Of a stretch of 64,000 nucleotides of DNA, positions 13,701 through 21,901 are shown one piece after another. Both the position numbers and the translations under genes were made by a program. Numbering within the stretch: position 1 is the first letter of the stretch; each line of letters begins with the position of its first letter. The notes below the pieces were generated by a model. That model did no database searches, was not told the origin of the DNA, and worked only from the letters and a program-made list of their open reading frames with translations. This DNA is from Liopterus haemorrhoidalis (taxonomy: Eukaryota > Arthropoda > Insecta > Coleoptera > Dytiscidae). Location of the stretch: positions 18,053,535 to 18,117,534 of the forward strand of contig OZ020616.1 in NCBI GenBank assembly GCA_963971575.1, written 5' to 3'.

Positions 13701-14660
13701 GATGCTGTATTAAAAAATAAAGTCGACCTTGTTAATTGTCTTTTAGAAAATGGACTAGATGTGAATATTAAATATAAAAACGGATTAACTGCATTACATG
13801 TTGCTTCGATGAGAAATTTCGTGGATATTGTTAAGCTTTTACTAAAATATGGAGCAGAGGTGAACAGTCAAACATCTTCTGGTTATACACCCCTCTATGA
13901 GGCATCACATAACGGCTATATTGCCACAATAGAGATTCTTTTAGATGCTGGTGCTCTGGTTAATGTAAAATCTATATTAGGAGCAACGCCTCTTCACGAA
14001 GCTGCTAAAGGTGGCCATTTACAGTCCGTAAAACTACTAGTAGAGAGAGGATCAGATGTTAATGTGGTTTCTGAAAATGGCTACTCTGCATTACATCAAG
14101 CAGCCTATAATGGCAGTCCTCATATTATCGAAGTACTGGTTGAAAAAGGAGCAAACATTAATCTTAAATCTGAAAGAGGTATTACTGCTTTGCATATCGC
14201 CGTGGAACGCGATAATTTCTTAGCTGTAAAAATCTTACTTGAAAATGGTGCGGACGTGAATGCCTTAACTGCTAGGGGTGATACACCTTTACACGATGCA
14301 GTACGCAACGGTTTCTTGCAGGCTGTTGAAATATTACTGTGCAGGGGAGCTAATACCGAAATTAAAAATTACCACGGCGTCACAGCTTTACATATGGCAG
14401 TAATGGTGAATCAGTTAAATATTGTGAACCTTTTATTAAATGCTGGTGTTGATTTGAATGATACTAATGCAATGGGTTATACTGCATTGCATTTGGCAGC
14501 TTGTCGTGGTCGTACACCAATTATAACTGCATTGTTACGCGCCGGTGCAAACTTAAATGCGAAATTGCCTTCCGGAGCCACACCTCTGGATGAAGCTAGG
14601 AAAGCAAATCATACGGACTCCATCCAGGTATTAAGCAAAGCAGATACCAACCAAAATTAA
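4761..14660 (+). CDS. giant ankyrin-repeat protein, about 3,300 residues, one coding exon
   Basis: A single open frame of 3,299 codons from the ATG at 4761 (an in-frame ATG at 4710 would add 17 hydrophobic residues, but lies in the predicted intron). It is almost wholly ankyrin repeats of about 33 residues (TPLH-A...-LL-GADVN), on the order of 80 by length and periodicity. The repeats form about ten solenoid blocks separated by non-repeat, often acidic or Ser/Asn-rich linkers near residues 230-275 (one rich in Asp/Glu), 525-555, 795-840, 1070-1110, 1450-1500, 1650-1720, 1980-2030, 2275-2410 and 2660-2810 (4761-based). No signal peptide, membrane segment, kinase, SOCS, PRANC or death domain is visible. 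Ankyrin solenoids bind proteins; the partner cannot be inferred. The last third is duplicated downstream. Function unknown; an intact 9.9-kb frame argues for selection or recent origin. Confidence 0.88.
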   Translation: MTSKMLKQVHKAAHNGNDLEMRSLLEKLSDVNAYLNGSTALHVAVRMGHQAVVKTLLRHSADVLLADTDGNNALNLAAKYNHITLIQLLVKQCGTENINAILIAALNKAIIAGHERIVMLLCEYNIDVNSCDNDGNIPLLSASMTGRSNLVRYLIEEGADVNMKNKDGDTALIISSSLDDLQFVKLLIDRGAELENVNNLGFTALQKAQQRGSAAVIDYLISKGAKQRSYTQKEELEDYDWYSNIDTSSKPKEDFQEDCQSDTDSIEDIEFPRINTLIDEIKKGNFVAVQQLITDGAEVNSHESGSTPLHQAVQEENLRIVQILCQAGAYVNSYDSSFNTPLLLSANQNTTIACILLDNGAEVDMADKNGRTPLIAAVENSRITIAKELIARGADVNLKTLKGQSPLLSCVISDVDTIKLLISAGANVNESDSEGRTLLHLASKAPNIEVINICINQKCLINCRDNGLDTPLHVACSHGHVSAISLLLEKGADPTTVNINGETPFDIASNKACKDIMQIIDKYCNKKDRTLYKSKNKSISILKQSEKNTLLFNSIRLKHHHTIRQLLAANLDVNVMLVGRTPLHEAVETEDIDVINILCDAGANINCVDKNDKTPLMCALTKNNKVTKALLLKGADINKINKDGTTPLIAAVKMNKISLVSIFLSHGANVNYKNVHGNSPLLSCNTHNINMVKLLICSGANINETNLNNSTLLHIATQRDSVETIKYLLKKKCSINACNKAMRTALHFACIQGNVSSVEFLLDNGADTNIKDVNGNTPIAVALKNHKKDVIKLFNLNKHDSIDSINQNKLLENLVANESTNNNVACKKNDESLLFQAIRDEKIDLIRQQLNYVNCQLEGRSPLHLASRVGNIEIIKLLCEAGADINCQNKAGSTSVYMATDPAVVNVLVQYGADVNIVNNSGVTPLLVAVTGKRLALVNKLIACGANVNIKDSKGNSPLLLASDVDMVKSLLFAGANIDDVDADRNTLLHKAAQKDNTEIIEFLISTGCNINVCNNQLETPLLLACANGSFSSVSLLLQSGAYISTANKNKETALDVASIRKFTDIVNILEKHVFSRRLKQFLRNDFIDNLDSANESQEEFSSEEILIKKIILSRIDVNALSSKGDTVLCLAVENDEIEPSILELLIKSGADVNVTNSTGSSPLMLAVKKENFRKVECLLKHGAEINIKNANGDYLLLTAIVNVTNENTKSIVTLLLADSRTDLNVVDKDGNSALELVTELGDSDLINILVEKGAKLIHKTDLTLDFVSSKNKSVRLMTAIYFASSVLVERAIVNGANVNSVINGKTALTVAAEKDHIPDSILEYLIQNGADVNITNSAGYSPLYQAVCKKNLKKVKCLLKYGANVNLKNAAGDTPLSNAILSASDKYMKPVIKALLLDPNTDVDVLNANGNSPLHIALIVGDMEIIEILMEKGGKVVSDWIYESPLDLAYRKRLGNIDWLKKKEALIHKNALIAMDEKEYNFYNKLLKTNFQVKKGTLDGINVNSVAPNGDTLLCLASEKGHIGPSVLELLIESGANVNLTNSSCCSPIYLAVSKQNIKKVEYLLKHGADVNISNNDGNYPLFIAINNARHEEKPIVRVLLSDPKTNINVVDKNGDSPLDLAVKLGLKDIIKTLVDRDAIIPSDNESVTPSNLDSRNNKVSIINLHSNNKTKLAETDLVDSVDSNEKTKAGLANFNSVIAFEEESKCVKTSFTELRDVSLLNAVKDGNLNLVVSLLNNNTDVNITDEVGRTPLHESVMSLHQNVCNEITKLLIKSGADINFSDKFGNTPLMCAVGKINNDQIINTLIQHGANVNECDNEGRSPLFFANFEYTKKLLAAGAEIDKKDKKGKFPLLVALNRITVENENFKKMCVLIENGANPNNADNDGNTVLHHAAIKNSSEFFITEIIAFLINHGAVVNCCNKEKMTPLHKAAREGNNNYAAVRILLNHNADTSSVDINNKTPLDHAKESGRFKIAELLQHNMRVQSDFEQNKPLNVNNPSYSSSCRLYTNETLSDKIHSQRDDTVLLNAVKKRDISLIRSLLNKSANVNCCDENGRTPLHEAILLSTSTINNIESVSLLIKYGADVNLADNFGDTPLICAAIKGHESLIPLLIQNGADVNKYNKTGKSPLTYAILRSLDKSRYLIECGADVNMRDADGTPLLFMARSDTKMNCLLDADADINITDYRGYAALHKAVERNFLTVVVSLIENGADVNVKNKFLQTPIHLAAKVGNIEAAKLLISSGADIISQDSNGNTPLDLAKLSYHKQVENLLEPLVSKFQASTIQNSVSNEKFSSPNVATQSSINISSPDYRKEVAGNCHNKHQMAPFRMTAKEVVEFVNIPSNQIADSSSADINNETLNIVEETSRFKVTEILQQNVPEQSLVQHNQPLNKHNKTFDKIHCQEDDVALLNAVKKRDINLIRTLLKKSANVNYCDENGLSPLHEAILLSSNKNKNEEIVSLLIEHGADVNLADKLGNTPLICAAVNGYKTLIPMLIQNGADVNKCNKAGKSPLAYAVTESNKFKVMYLIQGGADVNMRDADGNPPLHMTIKYTKINYLLQGKADINISDTRGYTALHKAVEKNLMKVVKHLVSRGADVNVKNMFLQTPIHIAAKFDYIEAAKLLVSSGADITSRDRNGNTPLNLAKLRNCDQVENLLEPLVSKLKASTIQKAVSNKKLSSPNVAAQSSINISSLDYRKEVPVNLDTLNKPNQVENIFEPIVPKIQASTTQNSQSDDNFSSANITLQSNINLPGHCLEEDASSIQRDIAHLPQETQFVKSSLKVCSYLNIPTNFTDLLNDLTSNICCTFDGHGPVHEASRNVKLRALKLCTPPKPHIDHTDNTGLTPLIFAIKKSCLPVIRILIEQGADVNKIDQFRCSPLHWAVLTGDVNIVQVLCTAGAIHNTIDNNKHTPLMHAIKSNHLNVLSFLLRYRKEHNIHCPNEGALQFAIAIENFSAAKMILESGVDLANKEERTIFHDAVLKNKVDLVNCLLENGLDVNIKYKNGLTALHVASMRNFVDIVKLLLKYGAEVNSQTSSGYTPLYEASHNGYIATIEILLDAGALVNVKSILGATPLHEAAKGGHLQSVKLLVERGSDVNVVSENGYSALHQAAYNGSPHIIEVLVEKGANINLKSERGITALHIAVERDNFLAVKILLENGADVNALTARGDTPLHDAVRNGFLQAVEILLCRGANTEIKNYHGVTALHMAVMVNQLNIVNLLLNAGVDLNDTNAMGYTALHLAACRGRTPIITALLRAGANLNAKLPSGATPLDEARKANHTDSIQVLSKADTNQN

Positions 14661-15757
14661 ACAAGTTAACATATGAGGAACCGAAGTATTCAGTTGTTGA
14701 AGAACGCTTTAAAAATTAATTGTTTATGCATGTTAGTCATAAGTCAGCATAAGAGTTAAATATTCCTTCCGAGAAATTTATTATATATTTTCTATTTACC
14801 CTGATCTACCATTTGAATTCGTCCGCTGCTGAACGGAGACCTTCATATTACTTCTTCAAACCTTTTTGCCTTGGCCTAACAATAGTCAATTTTTTTTAAT
14901 TCTCCTAGTAACGTCCGTCCATCTTGTAGGTGGTTATTCCTAGTTATATCTAAGGCAAATTATTTCTTTATTCCTAGAAAAAAGATGCGCAGGATTAAAA
15001 TGAGCCGGCCATTCATCAAAAACGCGCAACAAAAATATCTTAGAATATGTTATATTTTTGTTTTAAAATGTTTAATTTCAAAATTGTACACCGAATTTAT
15101 CTACGATCTTCCGTCTGTTCATCAATAAGAGGTTTTATGTGATTATTTGAAAGATTTAAGTTGTGATTTGCATATTTAAAAACTGAAAAATATAAAATAA
15201 TTAAAAAATAATAATAAATAAAATAACGTAAACCTATTTTTGTTAATAAACATTAATTCAAATCAAATTTTATCCTCGATTTCCACATTTAAACCAGTTT
15301 TCTACTAAGTTCATGCAATACGTGATTTGTCCAACTTTAAGTAGTGGGTTTTTCTTAATTTTGCGCATTAAAATTTTTCCTGCTGTGCTCTGAGCAACCC
15401 TCTCAATTATGACTGTCTTTGGTCTAAACTGATGCACGCGCGCATCGCATTACGTGTCCGCGGATTTTATCTCAACTCGACGGAAAAGTTGTAATATGAG
15501 TATTTTATAATATTTAATTTATGAATATGTTTTATATATAAATTTTATTAGATTTATATGATATATGTTTATGACAGTGTGTGGAATATGGATATACATT
15601 TTAAATGTCACAGAAGTGTTCTTGTTTATGATGGGCAATTAAGAAGTATTAAATATGTGATTTTAATCCCTATACAACGTTTGGCCCAATCCAATAATAG
15701 ATAATTATGTAATTGTAAGCCTAGATTGTAATATATAATTTTTTTTTTTTATTATTA
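14661..15757 (+). other. 3' flank / probable 3' UTR of the large ankyrin gene
   Basis: AT-rich non-coding sequence. AATAAA-type hexamers occur around 15205-15215 and at 15243-15250 and would serve as polyadenylation signals. The whole block recurs downstream of the second ankyrin frame (19340-20360), with small indels and about 5% substitutions. Confidence 0.6.
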
Positions 15758-16100
15758 GGGTCCGGCAATAATATGCAACGGTACTTTAGTTAGGTGTTTT
15801 TCGATAAAAGGCGGCACCTGTGTTATATGTAGAAATAAAATGTAATTATATATATTTGTAATGTACCCTGCTGACAAATAGTGTAGCATATAAAAATTTA
15901 ATATCTTATCAAAAACTGACCAATGGCAAAGGAGTAACCGGAATTACCTATCTCGGATATAATCCCAAAATAATGAGATGTCGTTATTAAGATAAGAATT
16001 CATTGCGGTACAAGTGTTTTATTCTTTTGTTTTTTGTTAAAATAAAGTTTAAAATACCACGCCTATGGCAAAAGTACCGTTGCATATTTTAACCGGTCTC
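15758..16100. mobile_element. 343-bp MITE private to duplication unit 1
   Basis: Its ends are inverted repeats of about 30 bp: left GGGTCCGGCAATAATATGCA, right the complement of GAGACCGGTTAAAATATGCA, both continuing into ACGGTACTTT. The corresponding site in unit 2 (about 21945-21965) is uninterrupted (TTTTTTTATTATGTTAAGG), which shows the insertion boundaries. Flanking TTATTA/TTTATTA sequence suggests an imperfect A+T target duplication. No coding capacity; superfamily not assigned. Confidence 0.75.
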
Positions 16101-16168
16101 TATTTATTATATTAAGGTGGTAATATGTTATGTAAAATATTGTCAATAAAAAATATATTTTTGTACAG

Positions 16169-19100
16169 TTGCTCTTATTTAATTATTTATTTGTCTATTT
16201 CAATTTTAGGTGTTTCGAGTCTTTAGCCAAGCTACGTTATCAGAAACTAATTGAGAATCTTCTAGAACCACTCGTTTCTAAATTTCAAGCTTCAACAATT
16301 CAAAATTCTGTATCAAATGAAAAGTTTAGTAGTCCGAACGTAGCTACACAATCAAGTATAAATATATCATCACCCGACTATCGCAAGGAAGTAGCTGGCA
16401 ACTGTCATAATAAACATCAAATGGTACCTTCCCGTATGACTGCGAAAGAAGATGTTGAATTCGTGAACATTCCATCACATCAAATTGCAGACTCTTCTAG
16501 TGCTGACTTCAATAACGAAACTCTCAATATCGTTGAAGAAACCAATAGATTTAAGGTGACAGAAATATTACAACAAAATGTTCCAGAACAAAGCCTTGTG
16601 CAACACAATCAACCTTTGAATAAACATAATAAGACGTTTGATAAACTACACTTTCAAGAAGATGACGTTGCATTGTTAAATGCCGTCAAGAAGCGCGATA
16701 TAAATTTAATACGCACATTATTAAAGAAATGCGCAAATGTAAACTATTGTGATGAAAATGGTGTATCTCCTTTGCATGAAGCTATATTGCTATCCTCGAA
16801 TAAGAATAAAAACGAAGAAATTGTTTCATTACTAATTGAACATGGCGCCGATGTTAACTTGGCAGATAAACTTGGTAATACCCCACTAATATGTGCTGCT
16901 GTAAATGGATATAAAACATTAATTCCGATGCTGATTCAAAATGGAGCTGATGTTAACAAATGTAACAAAGCAGGAAAGAGTCCTCTTGCATACGCTGTCA
17001 CAGAATCAAATAAATTTAAAGTTATGTATTTAATACAAGGTGGCGCGGACGTAAATATGAAGGATGCAGATGGAAACCCTCCTCTTCACATGACAATAAA
17101 ATACACTAAAATAAATTATCTGTTACAAGGCAAGGCAGATATTAATATCTCTGATACTCGTGGTTATACTGCCTTGCATAAAGCCGTTGAAAAAAATTTA
17201 ATGAAAGTTGTGAAGCATCTTGTGTCAAGGGGTGCTGATGTAAATGTCAAAAATATGTTTCTGCAAACACCAATTCATATAGCAGCGAAATTTGATTATC
17301 TAGAAGCAGCCAAATTGTTAGTTAGTTCTGGAGCAGATATTACGTCCCGGGACAGAAATGGTAATACGCCGCTGAACTTGGCCAAACTAAGAAATTGCGA
17401 ACAAGTCGAGAATCTTTTAGAACCACTCGTTTCTAAACTTAAAGCTTCAACAATTCAAAAAGCTGTATCAAATAAAAAGTTAAGTAGTCCGAATGTAGCT
17501 GCACAATCAAGCATAAATATTTCATCTCTCGATTATCGCAAGGAAGTACCTGTTAACTTAGATACATTAAATAATCCTAATCAAGTTGAGAATATTTTTG
17601 AACCTATCGTACCTAAAGTTCAAGCTTCAACAACTCAAAACTCCGAATCTGATGACAATTTTAGTAGTGCGAATATACCTATACAATCCAATATAAATTT
17701 ACCAAGTCACTGTCTTGAGGAAGATGCATCAAGTATTCAAAGAGACATTGCTCATTTGCCTCAGGAAACCCAATTTGTCACATCTAGTTTGAAAGTGTGC
17801 TCATGTTTAAATATCCCAACGAATTTCACCGATCTGTTGAATGATCTTACGAGCAATATTTGTTGTACAATTGATGGTCATGGACCTGTTCATGAAGCCA
17901 GTCGTAATGTTAAGTTAAGGGCTTTAAAATTATGTACACCACCAAAGCCGCATATCGATCATACCGATAATACTGGATTAACGCCATTAATTTTTGCTAT
18001 CAAGAAAAGCTGCTTGCCTGTGATACGAATTTTAATTGAACAGGGTGCTGATGTTAACAAAATTGACCAGTTTAGATGTTCTCCTCTACACTGGGCTGTG
18101 CTGACTGGTGATGTGAATATTGTACAAGTGCTTTGTACTGCTGGAGCAATACATAACACTATAGATAATAACAAACATACCCCACTGATGCATGCTATAA
18201 AATCGAACCATTTAAATGTTCTGAGTTTTCTTTTACGGTACAGAAAAGAACACAACATTCACTGTCCAAATGAAGGCGCATTACAATTTGCAATTGCAAT
18301 TGAGAATTTCTCCGCTGCAAAAATGATTTTAGAATCTGGTGTTGATTTGGCGAATAAGGAAGAAAGAACTATTTTTCATGATGCTGTATTAAAAAATAAA
18401 GTCGACCTTGTTAATTGTCTTTTAGAAAATGGACTAGATGTGAATATTAAATATAAAAACGGATTAACTGCATTACATGTTGCTTCGATGAGAAATTTCG
18501 TGGATATTGTTAAGCTTTTACTAAAATATGGAGCAGAGGTGAACGGTCAAACATCTTATGGTTATACACCCCTCTATGAGGCATCACATAACGGCCATAT
18601 TGCCACAATAGAAATTCTTTTAGATGCTGGTGCTCTGTTTAATGTAAAATCTATATTAGGAGCAACGCCTCTTCACGAAGCTGCTAAAGGTGGCCATTTA
18701 CAGTCCGTAAAACTACTAGTAGAGAGAGGATCAGATGTTAATGTGGTTTCTGAAAATGGCTACTCTGCATTGCATCAAGCAGCCTATAATGGCAGTCCTC
18801 ATATTATCGAAGTACTGGTTGAGAAAGGAGCAAACATTAATCTTAAATCTGAAAGAGATATTACTGCTTTGCATATCGCCGTGGAACGCGAAAATTTCTT
18901 AGCTGTAAAAACCTTACTTGAAAATGGTGCAGACGTGAATGCCTTAACTGCTAGGGGTGATACACCTCTACACGATGCAGTACGCAACGGTTTCCTGCAG
19001 GCTGTTGAAATGTTACTGTGCAGGGGAGCTAATACCGAAATTAAAAATTACCACGGCGTCAAAGCTTTACATATGGCAGTAATGATGAATCAGTTAAATA

Positions 19101-19339
19101 TTGTGAACCATTTACTAAATGCTGGTGTTGATTTGAATGATACTAATGCAATGGGTTATACTGCATTGCATTTGGCAGCCTGTCGTGGTCGTACACCAAT
19201 TATAACTGCATTGTTACGCGCAGGTGCAAATTTAAATGCTAAATTGCCATCCGGAACAACACCTCTGGATGAAGCTAGAAAAGCAAATCATACGGACTCC
19301 ATCCAGGTATTAATCAAAGCAGATACCAACCAGAATTAA
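16169..19339 (+). CDS. second ankyrin-repeat frame (duplicated C-terminal third), 1,056 residues
   Basis: From about residue 22 to the end the frame is about 96% identical by eye to the last ~1,037 residues of the upstream protein. It has two ankyrin solenoids with a Ser/Asn-rich linker before each, ending in the same ...ALLRAGANLNAK... cap. The first ~20 residues (MLLFNYLFVYFNFRC) are translated from duplicated 3'-flank DNA at the junction, so that start is unlikely to be native. A good acceptor (TTTGTCTATTTCAATTTTAG|GTGTTTC) at 16209/16210 lies in frame, so the segment could be a terminal exon spliced from upstream. No stop or frameshift has accumulated across 3.1 kb. Either the copy is expressed or it is young. 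Function unknown. Confidence 0.72.
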   Translation: MLLFNYLFVYFNFRCFESLAKLRYQKLIENLLEPLVSKFQASTIQNSVSNEKFSSPNVATQSSINISSPDYRKEVAGNCHNKHQMVPSRMTAKEDVEFVNIPSHQIADSSSADFNNETLNIVEETNRFKVTEILQQNVPEQSLVQHNQPLNKHNKTFDKLHFQEDDVALLNAVKKRDINLIRTLLKKCANVNYCDENGVSPLHEAILLSSNKNKNEEIVSLLIEHGADVNLADKLGNTPLICAAVNGYKTLIPMLIQNGADVNKCNKAGKSPLAYAVTESNKFKVMYLIQGGADVNMKDADGNPPLHMTIKYTKINYLLQGKADINISDTRGYTALHKAVEKNLMKVVKHLVSRGADVNVKNMFLQTPIHIAAKFDYLEAAKLLVSSGADITSRDRNGNTPLNLAKLRNCEQVENLLEPLVSKLKASTIQKAVSNKKLSSPNVAAQSSINISSLDYRKEVPVNLDTLNNPNQVENIFEPIVPKVQASTTQNSESDDNFSSANIPIQSNINLPSHCLEEDASSIQRDIAHLPQETQFVTSSLKVCSCLNIPTNFTDLLNDLTSNICCTIDGHGPVHEASRNVKLRALKLCTPPKPHIDHTDNTGLTPLIFAIKKSCLPVIRILIEQGADVNKIDQFRCSPLHWAVLTGDVNIVQVLCTAGAIHNTIDNNKHTPLMHAIKSNHLNVLSFLLRYRKEHNIHCPNEGALQFAIAIENFSAAKMILESGVDLANKEERTIFHDAVLKNKVDLVNCLLENGLDVNIKYKNGLTALHVASMRNFVDIVKLLLKYGAEVNGQTSYGYTPLYEASHNGHIATIEILLDAGALFNVKSILGATPLHEAAKGGHLQSVKLLVERGSDVNVVSENGYSALHQAAYNGSPHIIEVLVEKGANINLKSERDITALHIAVERENFLAVKTLLENGADVNALTARGDTPLHDAVRNGFLQAVEMLLCRGANTEIKNYHGVKALHMAVMMNQLNIVNHLLNAGVDLNDTNAMGYTALHLAACRGRTPIITALLRAGANLNAKLPSGTTPLDEARKANHTDSIQVLIKADTNQN

Positions 19340-20360
19340 ACAAGTTATCATATGAGGAACCGAAGTATTCAGTTGTTGAAGAACGCTTTAAAAATTAATT
19401 GTTTATGCATGTTAGTCATAAGTCAGCACAAGAGTTAAATATTCCTTCTGAGAAATTTATTATATATTTTCTATTTACCCTGATCTACCATTTGAATTCG
19501 TCCGCTGCTGAACGGAGGCCTTCCTATTACTTCTTCAAACCTTTTTGTCTTGGCCTAGCAATAGTTAATTTTTGGAAATTCTCCTAGTAATGTCCGTCCA
19601 TCTTGTAGATGGTTATTCGTTATTCCTAGCTATATCTAAGGCATTTTTTTTTAATTCCTAGAACAAAGCTGCGCAGGTTTAAAATGAGCCAGCCATTCAT
19701 CAAAAACGCGCAACAAAAATATCTTAGAATATGTTATATTTATGTTTAAAAATGATTTCAAAATTGTTCACCGAATTTATCTACGATCTTCCATCTGTAG
19801 AAGTTCATCAATAAGAGGTTTTATGTGATTATTTGGAAGGTTAAAGTTATTTGCATATTTAAAACTGAAAAATATATATAATAATATTTTTAAATAAGTA
19901 ATAAATAAAATAATAATAATAATAAGCCTTTATTTCGTAAACAAGATTTACAGTCACACAAATAAAATATATAAAATATAGATATAAATAAAATAATGTA
20001 AACCTATTTTTGTTAATAAAGATTAATTCAAATCAAATTTTATCCTTGTTTTCCCCATTTAAACTAGTTGTCTACTAAGTTCATGCAAAACACGATTTGT
20101 CCAAATTTAAGTAGTGGATTTTTCATAAATTTGCGCATTAAAATTTTTGCCCGTTGTGTTCTAAGCAACCCTCTTAATTATGACTTTTGTCTTAACTGAC
20201 GCACGCGCGTATCGCATTAAGTGACTGTGGATTTTTTCTCTACTTGGCGAAGAATTTGTAATACAAGTATTTTATAATATTTTAGTTATAAATATGTTTT
20301 AATATATAAATTTTATTAAATTTACATGATATAATGACATAATAGGTTTATGACATAATA
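19340..20360 (+). other. 3' flank of the second ankyrin frame
   Basis: Paralogous to 14661-15545. It contains extra AT-rich sequence not in unit 1 (about 19905-19990, including a CCTTTATTTCGTAAACAAG motif) and AATAAA hexamers around 20015. I see no coding potential. Confidence 0.55.
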
Positions 20361-21364
20361 GGTTTGTTCCAACAGAAAATTCACAGCAGTTCAGAACGCG
20401 AATCAGAACTGCTTAGAATCCATCTGCGAACGTATAGTTCTAAAATCGTCCTAACTAGTGTTGGAACGAGTTAAAACCGTTGAGAATTTGGTTTGTTTAT
20501 CCTAACCTATATAATCACGAAATCAAAACATCTGTTAAAAAACATTGTGCCTTGTATTTTTAAACTAAAGAAATGGAACTAATGGAAGAATTGGATTACA
20601 GTTTTACAGTTTTTACAGTTTTGGATTGGAAATATTTTTTGCCGAAAATGTCTTTCAATAACGACCTTTTCCTCGTTGTTCGGTCATTTTATTATGTTGT
20701 TAGACTTGTTGCTCAATTAATATGGAATTCGAACTATTATTCTCTCCAAACTACTTTTGGAAATATCAAACCTATCTGCTACATTTCGAAAACTTGCAGT
20801 CTGATGGCCAATATACCAGAAAAATACAAGAAGTTGATCCTGCGCACTAATTTTACCATTTTGGCCAGAATGGTACTTATAGTATGCACATGCTTCAAAA
20901 CTTGCTGCTAGTGGTTCAATAACATTTCTACTAACTCGAAAATGTTCCGAAAAAACCTGATCATTATATTGTGGCACTATCATCCGTGGGTAATTTTCAT
21001 TGTTTTGTCTTATTTCAACAATAACATCATCCAAGAATTCTCCATCATTATCCCTTTCGCTTAAAAATCCTGACAAATCAGAAAAATCACTGTCTTCTTC
21101 CATTACTACTACTAATTTAATCAAACAAACAAAAACAAATAAGTGAGGTTAAATAACAAGTGAAACTTATTCAGAATTAAAAATTCTTGTAAAATCCTGG
21201 AACTTTAAGAACAATTCAGAATCAGTTCAGAACACAATTCACTCGTTCTTGGAACACTGCAGTATAAGTTCAGAATTTTTAAATCGACTTGATGGAACGC
21301 TATAATCGTTTTGCGCAAACTTAGTAAAGTTCTGAACGGTTCTGAACTTTTGTTGGAACAAACC
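20361..21364 (-). mobile_element. PIF/Harbinger transposon, internally deleted
   Basis: TIRs are GGTTTGTTCCAACA at the left and its complement at the right (GTTGGAACAAACC). They are followed by GTTCAGAACG/CGTTCTGAAC-type subterminal repeats that recur several times. The flanks read ATA and TTA, consistent with a decayed 3-bp TWA target. It interrupts the duplicated 3' flank; unit 1 has the uninterrupted site near 15560. Confidence 0.75.
20717..21124 (-). pseudogene. Harbinger transposase N-terminal fragment (HARBI1-like)
   Basis: The 135-residue minus-strand frame opens with an acidic segment (MEEDSDFSDLSGFLSE), followed by FSEHFRVSRNVIEPL and then LVFFWYIGHQTASFRNVADR and FDISKSSLERI. This is the helix-turn-helix region at the N-terminus of PIF/Harbinger nucleases. 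The DDE catalytic domain that should follow (toward lower coordinates) is absent. The element is therefore non-autonomous. Confidence 0.8.
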
Positions 21365-21492
21365 TTATATTGAATATGAATCCATTGACTTGTTCTATGG
21401 TCACAGAAGTGTTCTTGTTTATGATGAACAATTAAGAAGCATTAAATATGTGATTTTAATCCCTATGCAACGTTTGGCTCAATTCAATAAAA

Positions 21493-21901
21493 CAGGGGCC
21501 GGCAACCTTTTTTCCGTCGTGGAACGTATTTACTAACAATATTTTTTTTATTTATATGTCGCGGGCCGCATTCCTTAACAAACATTTTTGGCGGGTCATA
21601 CTTCCTTATGTAATTTCTACTTTTTCTACTAAGTCCTTGTTTACGCAGGTTTACACCGTTTTTTTACATCCGTATAAATAATATTTTGTAAATTTCTATT
21701 ATTAGCTACAAGCTAAATAAATAATGATTATTATTATTATTATAAATATGCCTAATGTGTAAGAAGCTTAAAGCAGCATGGCTGCAATGTGTTCGTTAAG
21801 TTTGATAAAAAAAGTAAACATTATATTTTTTTATTGATGGGCCGCATACAATCTTTCGTCGGGCCGCATTCGTCCCGCGGGCCACTGGTTACCGACCCCT
21901 A
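21493..21901. mobile_element. hAT-type MITE private to duplication unit 2
   Basis: Left end CAGGGGCCGGCAACCTTTTT; right end GGTTACCGACCCCTA, the complement of TAGGGGTCGGTAACC. The 8-bp flanks CAATAAAA and CAATAGAT agree at 5-6 positions, and unit 1 shows the filled-in empty site (CCAATAATAGATAATT). Internal sequence repeats GGGCCGCATTC near both ends. No coding capacity. Confidence 0.75.

Larger units (their letters stand above)
11543..16218 (+). repeat. tandem segmental duplication, unit 1
   Basis: This unit spans the last third of the large ankyrin gene and about 1.5 kb of its 3' flank. It is followed head-to-tail by unit 2. Homology begins near CTTTAGCCAA in both (11543 and about 16222). 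The right edge is set by the shared end-sequence GTCAATAAAAAATATATTTTTGTACA followed by T-rich sequence, at about 16150-16215 here and about 22020-22078 in unit 2. It carries a private MITE at 15758-16100. Confidence 0.85.

Noticed and set aside
5018..14308. Ten or so minus-strand frames of 60-180 residues opposite the ankyrin gene
   Set aside because: They are antisense shadows of regular repeat codons, sharing the same recurring words (SAPFS, FTSAP), with no independent motif.
4761..14660. Latrotoxin-type toxin because of many ankyrin repeats
   Set aside because: Ankyrin repeats alone are common. I see no signal peptide, no distinctive N-terminal domain and no protease-processing context; the length is also more than twice that of the toxin family.
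4761..19339. Bacterial (Wolbachia-like) origin or contamination for the ankyrin frames
   Set aside because: The frames sit in AT-rich eukaryotic DNA with splice-like signals, polyadenylation hexamers and arthropod transposons on both sides, and the 3' flank was duplicated with them. Ancient transfer is not excluded, but nothing in the window shows it.
20573..20911. 112-residue plus-strand frame
   Set aside because: It is antisense to the recognisable Harbinger transposase fragment and has no motif.
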